A stretch of 64,000 bases of DNA, from NCBI RefSeq assembly GCF_025133575.1, contig NZ_CP104011.1, positions 3,542,965 through 3,606,964 of the forward strand, read 5' to 3'. Source of the DNA: Pseudomonas sp. GCEP-101 (GTDB taxonomy: Bacteria > Pseudomonadota > Gammaproteobacteria > Pseudomonadales > Pseudomonadaceae). Position numbers and translations under genes: made by a program. This document shows positions 18,773 to 28,000 of this stretch, piece after piece (the first letter of the stretch is position 1; every line of letters begins with the position of its first letter). The notes under the pieces are model-generated. The model searched no databases, was not told the origin of the DNA, and was given only the letters and a program-made list of their open reading frames with translations.

Positions 18773-21031
18773 ATGGCTCGAATAAATAGAATTCCGCTGA
18801 CGCTGGCCGCACTTTCGGTTTTTGTCTCCGCTCACGCGAACGCCCTCGGTCTTGGGGATATCACGTTGCACTCGGCGCTGAACCAGCCGCTGGATGCCGA
18901 GATCGCCCTGCTCGAAACCGGCGACATGACCTCCGACGAACTGATCGCCAAGCTCGCCAGTCCTGCGGACTACGAGAACGCCGGCGTCGACCGTTTCGTG
19001 TTCCTGCAGAACCTGCGGTTCACCCCGGTGATCCGCAACGGGCGTGGCTACATCAAGGTGGTGTCCACGCAGCCGGTGCACGAGCCCTACCTGAATTTCC
19101 TCATCGCCGTGGAGCGACCCAACGGCCGCATGCTGCGCGAGTACACGCTGCTGATCGATCCGCCGGACTACAACAGCGCCAATCGCAGCGTCGCCGCCAA
19201 TCTGGGCACCCGCACAGCGGCGCCTACGCGCTCGTCCGAGTATCGCGCCAACGGCTACCGCCCGGAGCTCGTGCGCCACGCGCCGGCGCAGCCGCCGCTG
19301 CCGGCGGGTGAGGGGCGCTACACCACGGTGCGCAACGACACCCTGTGGAAAATCACCTCGCAACTCAGCGGTACTGGCGCTTCGCGCGCGCAGCTGATGG
19401 ACAGCATCGTCGCGCTGAACCCGCAGGCTTTCGTCAACGGTGATCCGCATCGGCTGAAGGTCGGCCAGACGCTGATCCTGCCGCAGGGGCAGCAGCATGC
19501 AGGCGCCGCCAACGTGGCGGTGGCGACGCAACCGGCAGCGGCTCCGTCCTCGCCCAGCGCTGAACTACCCGCCGGGGCGATGCAGACACCGCCCGCGACG
19601 GCGGCCAGCGCCGGGACGTCCACGCAGGGCGCGGCTGCCGCTTCGCCGGCTACGGCCGCGGACGCCAACGTGGCCAAGGCCGAAGCCGACCTGTTGTTGG
19701 CCAACGCCCAGCGTGACCAGATGAACCAGCGCATGGACGACCTGCAGAAGCAGCTGCAGGCCCTCCAGCAGGCGCTGCAGAGCCGCGACCAGCAGGTGCA
19801 GGCGCTGCAGGCCGAGCTGGATCGCCGGCAGGGCACGAACGCCTCCGGCAACGCCGCGGCAGCCAGCGCTCCGACGGCCAACACCCCGACCAATGCCGTG
19901 GCCGCTGCGCCCGATGCGGTGGCGCCGGCGCCCCAGAGCGCTCCCGCGCCAAGCGTCGCCCAGCCGGCAACTCCGGCGCAGGACGCGCAGGGCTCCGGCT
20001 TCAATTTCTGGCCGTGGCTGGGCGCAGGCGCCCTGGGTGCGCTGCTGGTCGGCCTGTTGTTCGCCCGCCGCAAGCGCGAGGACAAGCCGGTCGAAATGCC
20101 ACCCGTGCGCGCGGCCGCCGCCGAACCGATCAAACCGCTTCCGGCCGCCACTCCGCTGGCTGCCGCGGTGGTGGCGCCGGTTCCGGTGCCGCACCCGGTG
20201 GTCATCGCCACGCCGGAGGCCGGCGTGGTTCGTCTGCCGGCCGCCAGCGCGGACAGCCTGGAAGGCGCGGACATCTACATCGCCTACGGCCGCTTCACCC
20301 AGGCCCGCGACATGCTGCGCAAGGCCGTCAACGCCGAGCCGAACCGCCGCGAGCTGCGCATGAAGCTGCTGCTGGTACTGGCTGAGCTGGGCGATGTGGC
20401 TGGCTTCCATGAGGAGGAGCATGCCCTGGTGGCCGTGGGTGGCGACCAGAAGCAGATCGACCAGCTCAAATCGCGCTATCCGGCGATGCTGATCCGCCCC
20501 GAAGACACCCTGCAGCCGCCCACTGGCGAGACGCTGACCGACTGGGACGATCTGGAGTTGGGCGAGTCGACGGAGAGCCCGGTGGAGCAGCCCAAGGCCG
20601 AGCACGACCAGCCGGACTTCGCCATGAACCTCAGCGACCTGTCGCTGGACCTGGACTGGGACAAGCTCGACAACCCCTTCGACTCGCCCAAGCCAGGCAA
20701 GCCGGCCGCCAAGGTCAGCCAGGACGTTCCGTCGGACTTCCGCAGCAACCTCCACGAACTGCCGGAAATCACCGAGCTGGATCTGGGCGAACATGGCGAG
20801 ATGTTCGGCCATGGCAGCAAGGCCAAGGGCGTGGAAGACGACCTGATCTTCGACCTGCCGGACGATGTCAGCCATGAGCACGACGAGTTGCTGGCCAGCC
20901 TCGACCGCGCCCGCACCTGCATCGACCAGGGCAACCTGGAAGAAGCCTACGGCATCCTCAAGCAAGTGATTGCCAGCGGCGACTCCAAGGCCAAGGCCGA
21001 AGCGCGCGAGCTGCTGGCGCTGATCGCCTGA
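18773..21031 (+). CDS. FimV-like peptidoglycan-binding LysM/TPR membrane protein
   Basis: This 752-residue protein has a signal peptide (ending near AHANA), an N-terminal FimV domain beginning LGLGDITLHSALNQPLDAEI, a LysM-type segment near residues 180-240, a coiled coil near 300-345, one membrane helix at about 415-432 followed by RRKRE, and an acidic cytoplasmic part ending in a FimV C-terminal TPR motif. FimV proteins anchor polar machinery such as type IV pili through peptidoglycan and cytoplasmic partners. It is shorter than pilus FimV and matches, from memory, the PAO1 gene that sits just before plpD. I started at MARINRIPL, where the signal peptide begins. Confidence 0.85.
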   Translation: MARINRIPLTLAALSVFVSAHANALGLGDITLHSALNQPLDAEIALLETGDMTSDELIAKLASPADYENAGVDRFVFLQNLRFTPVIRNGRGYIKVVSTQPVHEPYLNFLIAVERPNGRMLREYTLLIDPPDYNSANRSVAANLGTRTAAPTRSSEYRANGYRPELVRHAPAQPPLPAGEGRYTTVRNDTLWKITSQLSGTGASRAQLMDSIVALNPQAFVNGDPHRLKVGQTLILPQGQQHAGAANVAVATQPAAAPSSPSAELPAGAMQTPPATAASAGTSTQGAAAASPATAADANVAKAEADLLLANAQRDQMNQRMDDLQKQLQALQQALQSRDQQVQALQAELDRRQGTNASGNAAAASAPTANTPTNAVAAAPDAVAPAPQSAPAPSVAQPATPAQDAQGSGFNFWPWLGAGALGALLVGLLFARRKREDKPVEMPPVRAAAAEPIKPLPAATPLAAAVVAPVPVPHPVVIATPEAGVVRLPAASADSLEGADIYIAYGRFTQARDMLRKAVNAEPNRRELRMKLLLVLAELGDVAGFHEEEHALVAVGGDQKQIDQLKSRYPAMLIRPEDTLQPPTGETLTDWDDLELGESTESPVEQPKAEHDQPDFAMNLSDLSLDLDWDKLDNPFDSPKPGKPAAKVSQDVPSDFRSNLHELPEITELDLGEHGEMFGHGSKAKGVEDDLIFDLPDDVSHEHDELLASLDRARTCIDQGNLEEAYGILKQVIASGDSKAKAEARELLALIA

Positions 21032-21046
21032 TCCCGCGCTTGAATG

Positions 21047-21075
21047 AAAAAGCCCGGCGTCTGCCGGGCTTTTTT
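21047..21075 (+). terminator. Rho-independent terminator after fimV-like gene
   Basis: AAGCCCGGC-GTCT-GCCGGGCTT followed by TTTT. The dyad extends outward through TGAATGAAAA/TTTTCATTCA, so it could work in both directions. It marks the end of backbone genes before the island. Confidence 0.9.
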
Positions 21076-21174
21076 CATTCAAGCGCTGACTTTTCAATCG
21101 CGGGAACACCTCGTTCGCCAATGGGCGCAACCTAGAGGGGCGCCTGCCTTTTTGCGAACGTCCCTGCCTGGGAT

Positions 21175-21270
21175 TTCTCCTCCCTAAGCCTGGCTGCGCA
21201 CCTCGCTCCGAAGGGAGATGGAGCGGAAATGGCGCAGGCTCGCTCAGTGGCGTCAGTGTGCCAGGTTAGC
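21175..21270. repeat. Partial dispersed element at left edge of island
   Basis: A diverged part of the element seen at 16491 and 38360: CCTGGCTGCGCACCTCGCTCCG then GGCGCAGGCTCGCTCAGTGGCGTCAGTGTGCC. A same-orientation relative lies at 34312-34372 beyond the right end of the cluster. Confidence 0.55.
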
Positions 21271-21282
21271 CCCTCTACCTGA

Positions 21283-21600
21283 AGAAAAGTCCTGATATGG
21301 AGCTCCCGCTGACGCTGAGTCCTGCCGCTGCGCCAGGGCACCATGTCGATGCCACCATCATTCGTGTGGCAAGTTCGACCTGAAACCGGGAGTCAGGCAG
21401 ATCGCGGCTTGCCGCAGCACCTATACGAAATACGGCAAGCACAGCGTGCTTTATGAAGCCAAGCGCAGGATCGAGAAGGCCACAGCTCAGATCCGTGCCA
21501 GGGGTGAACATCCATTCCGGATGATCAAGCGGCCATTCGGCTACGTGAAGGTGCACTTCCAGTTAGCGGCCCTCCCTTGTGGTCGCAGATATTCTGTCGC
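21283..21600 (+). pseudogene. IS5-family-like transposase remnant
   Basis: Conceptual translation gives broken pieces of an IS5-type DDE transposase. RQGTM and VDATII sit in adjacent frames (one base appears lost near 21343). After an interruption comes YEAKRRIEKATAQIRARGEHPFRMIKRPFGYVKVHF in one frame (about 21452-21560). The second piece matches the conserved C-terminal region with the catalytic glutamate segment (VEHPFRVIKRQFGYxKVR in intact members). The N-terminal half is missing and no terminal inverted repeats are evident. It marks the left boundary of the accessory island. Confidence 0.7.
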
Positions 21601-22050
21601 AAGGCAAGGTTTCAGGAGGACGCCATTATTGGCTTGCTGTCACTCCGCCTGTGTGCGGTGCTCACACCTGATTAATTTTACTATTGATTAGTAGAGACTT
21701 TCTGAAGTCATAAAATAATTCGGTTTCTGTCCGCTGCGATGAAATAATTTCCTTAATGAAAAAAGATATGTCTTACGATGTCTTGGTCAAGTTTCCGCAA
21801 TCAAATTTACTTGGTCGCGCAGGGGAATCTTCTCATATTTAAAGTTGTGGTTTGTCTTGTGTGGTTCTCAAGTCTGCGATTGTCTAGGGCTTGCCAAAAT
21901 ACATTGATCCAAATCAAGGCGGGTAGGCCTGATTGGCGCGAATAAATTTCTGGATTTTTTGTTCAATCGTTCTAGTTTTCTTCGCTAGTAATAACGAGTG
22001 CACGTTGAAAAAGCTCTTCTGGATGACCTTTGTCGTACGCGGGAGGAATC
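21601..22050. other. AT-rich upstream region of the NRPS/PKS gene
   Basis: This stretch is much richer in A and T than the backbone; 21661-21720 is about 27 percent GC by hand count. It contains no credible gene. It holds a perfect FNR/ANR box and a plausible -10 region, so it is the likely promoter region of the biosynthetic gene. Confidence 0.65.
21904..21917 (+). promoter_or_regulatory. FNR/ANR-type binding site
   Basis: TTGATCCAAATCAA matches the consensus TTGAT-N4-ATCAA at every defined position. An A/T-rich -10-like sequence (AATAAATT, 21941-21948) lies at about the spacing of a class II FNR-dependent promoter, giving a predicted start near 21952 and a leader of about 100 nt. In Pseudomonas, ANR or DNR would bind here and activate transcription at low oxygen. 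Confidence 0.72.
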
Positions 22051-25000
22051 TTGAATCGGGTATCTTCAGCCACCATCAAGCGGTGCTCATCAGCCTCCAT
22101 GCGGCTATTCCTCTTTCCCTTCGCCGGCTCGCCAGGTAACGTTTATCACCCATTGGCGATGGCCAGCGAAGCCGCCTGTGAATGGGTTGAGTTTCAGTTG
22201 CCAGGGCGTGGTGCGTCCTCTGAAGAGGCGCATTACACGGAAATAGATCTTCTGATAGAAGACTTGGCGGATCGGGTTATCGAACACACCGGAGATATGC
22301 CCTTTGCCTTCTTCGGTCATAGTTTGGGAGCGTTGTTGGCCTACGAGACGGCGCAAGCTTTAGCACGTCGGAATGTCGAAACGCCCAACGTATTATTCCT
22401 TTCCTCACATCGAGCTCCGGGATGTCCTATTGTCGCTCCGGCTGCTCATGAGCTGAACGATGCAGAGTTTGTCAGCACTCTTGAGGCCAAAGGAATACTG
22501 CGGAGCGGGGCATTTACTGATCAGGCGTTGGCGGATGCTTTTCTTCCTGCTTTGCGTGCGGATATTCGTCTCGACGAAACCTATCGGTATAACGAAGAGG
22601 CGCTGCAATCTCTGGATTGTCCCGTGGTTGTTTCGTATGGGCGCGCGGATAAGAGTCTTACACCTAGCGAAATTGAGGCCTGGAGAAGCTACTTGCCCAT
22701 GGCCGAGGTAGAGATTCAATCCTATGAAGGTGATCACTTCTACCTTTTCGACTCAATCGAAGAATTAACATCCAGCATTGAGCGGCATATAGCGCGACAA
22801 CTTGAGCGACTGCCTCGTTCCGTGCTCTGGGAGCCCCTTGCTTGGAAAACGGTGGCTGAGTTCAAAGGTGTTGCCCAACTTTTCGCGGAACAGGCTCTCC
22901 TGCGCCCTCAAGCGCTGGCGCTGGAGGATGGCGAGCGACGTTGGACTTATGGGCAGTTGGCGCAGGCGAGCCAACGGGTCGGTGCGCAGATGCTCGCTGC
23001 GGGGGTCATGCCAAATGAATCGGTAGGCCTACTCATTGGACATCGAGCGGAGTACCTGATCGGCCTGCTGGCATGTTTCAAGGTAGGTGCCCCGGCTTGC
23101 TTACTGGAGTCCAACTGGTCAGGTAGCCAGCTAGGCGAGTTCATCGAATCGTGTGAGTTGCGCTTCCTGCTATCCGAAGCGGTGCTGGAGGATCGCTTGC
23201 CCAGCGGAGTGGCTCGACTTCTGTTGGACTCCGTCGTTTTGACGGGGCCGCTGTCGGATTCGAGCCCCTGGACATACGTTCGGCGCTCTGCGCAAGACAT
23301 CGCCATCATCTCCATGACCAGCGGCTCCACCGGGCGCCCTAAGGCTGTGTTCACTACTGAAGGTGGCTGCACTTACTGCTTCCAGGCAAGGAACGAACTA
23401 TATCCCTACCAGAGCTCACCTGAGCGGGAAGGCTTGAATGTCTTTTTTGCGTGGGAATGCTTGCGCCCAATTTTATTCGGTCAGGTTGCAGTCATTATTC
23501 CCGACAGCATCATTTTCGATCCGCCGCGGTTGCAGGCTTTTCTGGAAAAGCACCGGGTCAATCGACTGGTTGTGACGCCGTCGCTGCTGGAAAACATGCT
23601 GGATAGCCCAGGGGCTGACCGCCAGTTTTCACGTTATTGGAGCACCGTCAGATTGTGCTTCCTGATGGGCGAAGTCGTTTCCGGCATGCTGGTGGAGAAG
23701 GCAAAATCTCTGTTGCCTTCGTCGGTGCGGTTGGTCAATGCCTATAGCACCTGGGAAAGTCTGGACGTGAGCTACGGCGACTTATTCTCTAACAGCCCTA
23801 ATCGGCGTCTTTGGGCTACAGCCGGTCGTGTGATTCCAGGTAGCGCCGCCGTTGTGTTGGATGAGCAGGGCGTTTGTGTACCGCAGGGCGTACCTGGCGA
23901 GTTGTACCTCACGGGGCCGGGCGTTGCTCCGGGGTATCTTGGAGACCTGCAACGGACTGCCGAGCGCTTCCTGCCCTTGACGCCGGAGCTTCGGTCGTTG
24001 GCCGTTGGCGCCGAACATATGTATCGCACAGGCGATCGTGCCCGAGTGCTGGGCAATGGCCACTTGTTGGTCATGGGGCGCATTGACGACACCATCAAGA
24101 TTCGTGGCTTCAAGGTCTCGCTCCTCTCGATAGAACGGGTACTGCTCGAACTTGAGGGTGTAGCGACTGCAGTGGTCCTGCCATTGCTGGATGAGCGCAG
24201 CGGCCAGCCCAAGGCGCTGGCTGCCTACTTGGTTGGCGATGCGGGAAAGCCCTCGGAGCCTTTACTGGCCAAGGCCCGACAGCATTTGCGCAGGCGCTTG
24301 CCTGAATATGCCCGTCCGCGGTTCGTCCTGGGTCTGGACGAGTTGCCCATGCGCGCCGGCGAATCGCGCAAGCTTGATCGCAAGGCTCTGCCCATTCCAG
24401 ACGTGAGTGCGCTCGATGCGTCGCCAGCCGGTGATCTGCCGGCTTTAGGCAAGCAGATTGCGGCGATCTGGCGGGAAATATTGGGCATCAATCACCTTCA
24501 GTCCTCGGACAGTTTCTTTGAGCTGGGCGGCACCTCGCTGCTTGCTGCGCAATTGATCGCTCAGCTAACCGACCGCTTGGGCCTCTCGCTCAGCGTGATC
24601 GATATTTACCAGCACAGCACCTTGGACGATTTCGTTACATGGAGTCTGCAAAGGCATCAGCCTCCGCCTGAAACTCGCCGATTGCAGCGTCGCGAGCCTC
24701 CGGGGGCACTGGCTATTGTCGGAATGGCCGGCCGTTTCCCCGGCGCGGGTACGCTCGATGAGTTCTGGGCGAATCTCCGAGAGGGACGGGACAGTCTGAG
24801 TCGCTTCAATCATGAGACGCTACGTGCCAAGGGCGTGCCCGAGGCGGTCATCGGGCATCCGAACTGGGTATCCGCAGGTCAGGTACTCGACGGTGTCGAT
24901 CAATTCGATCCTCTGTTCTGGGGAATCGGTCAACGTGAAGCGACGTTAATGGACCCTCAGCACCGCCTCTTCATGGAGGTCGCCTGGACGGCCATGGAGC

Positions 25001-28000
25001 AGGCCGGGTATGCCCGTTTCGACAGTCCCTACCGTAAGCGGACCGCTGTCTACGCGGCGTGCGGCATCGATGGCTATCTGATTCATCACCTGCAAGGCGG
25101 GGGCCTGAGAGAGCCGCTCGATCCGGGCAAGCTGTTCCTTACCGAGATTAGTAACGAGAAGGATTACATTGCCACGCGAGTATCCTATCAGCTGGATCTG
25201 GGCGGCCCGGGGGTGACCGTCACCTCGGCATGCAGCAGCGGTCTTCTTGCCGTTGCGCAGGCGGCGCAGTCGCTGATGAGTGGCGAGTGCGACATGGCGA
25301 TCGCTGGGGCCTCTGCGATCAACTTCCCCAACTTTGGCTATTGCTACGAAGAGGGTTTGGTCGGCAGTGTCGATGGGCGGGTTCATCCTTTCGATGAGCA
25401 AGCCAGCGGTACGCTGTTCGGTGATTCGGTCGGCGCGGTGGTCCTCAAACGCCTGGACGATGCGATTGCCGATGGCGACCTGATCTGGGCGGTGCTGAGT
25501 GGTTATGGCATGTCCAACGATGGGCGGCAGAAGGCCGGCTATACCGCCCCGAATGCGGCTGCCCAAACACGCTGCATCGTCGATGCCATGCAAATGGCCG
25601 GTGTTTCGGCGGAACAAATCTCTTATGTCGAGTGCCACGCCACGGCGACGCACATCGGTGATGCCATCGAGCTGAAGGGGCTCAGCGATGCGTTCGTGCA
25701 GATGAGGGAAGCGGCAGCTGTCGTACCCGGCAGCTGCATGATCGGGAGCGTGAAGGGCAATATCGGCCATGCTAACTGTGCCGCTGGCATCACCGGATTG
25801 ATCAAGACGGTACTCTGCCTCTATCACCGCCACTGGGTTCCGACGGCTCATTACCATGAGTGCAACGCTAAACTGGTGCCTTTCCTCGACAATCCCGACA
25901 GTCCTTTTAGCGTATGTCGTGAGGATCAGGCCTGGCCCGAAAGAGGTGGGGCACGCCGCGCCGGAGTTTCGAGTTTTGGTATCGGTGGCACCAACGTTCA
26001 CGTCATCTTGGAACAGGCGCCTGCACCCTCGAATACGAAGACGGTAGCGTCTGAGAGAAACGCTAGAGAACACCATCTGCTTTGTGTCAGCGCCAAGAGT
26101 CCCAAAGCGCTTGAGAGTAATCTCGACAACCTTGCCGTGGCCTTGGCCCACGCCTCGCCGGCTACCCTGGCCGATGCAGCTTTCACCTTGCAGCTGGCCC
26201 GTGAGCATCATCCGCTCAGAACTGCGGTGTGCATCAACATCCACGAGCCGGATCCTGCTCGGACTATTCGGGCCGCTAAGGAACAGGCCTCCCGCGTCAA
26301 AGCGGGACACCATGCGACGGTTGCGTTTTGCTTCTCCGGGCAGGGTTCTCAGCACGTGGGCATGGCGCATCAACTGTATTGCGGCAATGCCGACGGAGGA
26401 AGGTTCCGGCGGTACTTCGAGAACGCATGCCTAGCGCTCGCCAAAGCCTTGGGCTACAACCCGCAAGCGGCGATTCTGCACGCGGATGAGGCTTCTCTGC
26501 GGCGGCCGGTCATCACGCAGTGCGGTCTCTTCTGCGTTGAATACGCACTTGCCATGAGCTTGATCGAGCTGGGCATTAAGCCGATTGCTGTCGCGGGCCA
26601 TAGCATCGGAGAGTATGCGGCCGCTGTGATCGCCGGCGCTCTGGAACTGGATGACGCGGCGAAGCTGGTTGCCGCTCGGGCTCAGGCGACGGAGGCCCTG
26701 GATCTGGTCGATGAGCAGGGTGAGCCTTGCACGGGAGGCATGCTGAGTGTCAGCGGGGCCGAATCGGTCTTTCACGCTTGGTTAGCCGAGCACCCCGATC
26801 TTTGGTTGGCCGTCTGCAACTTATCCGATCAATGGGTCCTGGCCGGCCTGCTCCCGAGCCTGCTGGAGGCAGAGCGAGCTTTGCGTGAACTGGGCTTGGA
26901 GTGCCGCCGCGTACCCGTCTCCCATCCTTTCCACAGCGCATTGATGAGCCCGGTGGCGGAGCGCCTGCGGGCGACCGCGACTGGGGTTTCGGCCAGACTG
27001 CCAAGCATTCCCATGACCAGTAACGTGAGTGGCGGTTGGATGGGGCAGGACGTTCTCGACCGGGATTATTGGAGTCAACACCTCCTGGCGACCGTTCGCT
27101 GGAGTGACAATCTGCAAACCTTGTTGCACTGGCAACCGGATGTCCTGCTGGAGATCGGGCCGTCGACGGTATTGACCGGCTTGGCCAGGCGTTTCTTCAG
27201 GTCGCGCGCCGACACCGGGGCTATGACGCCTACAATTCTGGCCGGGATGCGCCCGGCGCAGAGCGATGTCAGTGACGAGCACATTTTCTGCGAACTGCTC
27301 GGCCGCCTCTGGTCTGCGGGCGTGGTGGTGGATTGGAAGGCCTATCAACAGGACTCCGGAGCAGGACGCATTCCTCTGCCCACTTATGCCTTTGATCGGC
27401 AGAGTTACTGGGTCAACCCGCAGGCGTCAATCTACGTGAAGGAGGGGGTCGCGCGCGCGCCGGAGCACAAGCCTTCTCCCGTGCTCACTTCGGCTTGGCT
27501 GATCCGCCAGGCGCCGCCCCACGAGCGTGCTCAAATGCGCCTCTATTGCTTCTCCTGCGCTGGCGGCAGTTCGCGGGATTTTCGCCACTGGGCGACATCG
27601 GCTCCGGAGTGGTTGGATGTCGTATCCATTGAGCTGCCAGGTCGAAACGCCAGGATGGAGGAGCCGTTTCCCAGTGACGACAAGATGGACAAGGCCGTTC
27701 GCAGCGAGCTGCAGCGGTTGATCCGTGAGGATTCGGCCGGATTGCCATTTGCCTTCTGCGGGTTGAGCTATGGCGCCGCCTTTGCCACGGAGTTGTTGCT
27801 TGGTGAACTGGCGGATACAGATCGAAGTGGGCAGTGCAAAGGTTTGATCGTGGTTGGCCACGCCCCGATACATAACGTCTCGGCGGATACCACCGCACTC
27901 GCCCCGGAATCGCTCCTGATGGTGAGCGCCGAGACACGAGCCAATCCACTGTGGCAGGAGTTGTATCTCCCCATTCTGACGGCAGACCTTGAGAGCGATA

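Noticed and set aside
21933..22139. A 68-codon open frame just before the megasynthase
   Set aside because: It overlaps the start region in another frame, has no ribosome binding site or recognisable feature, and lies in the probable leader RNA.
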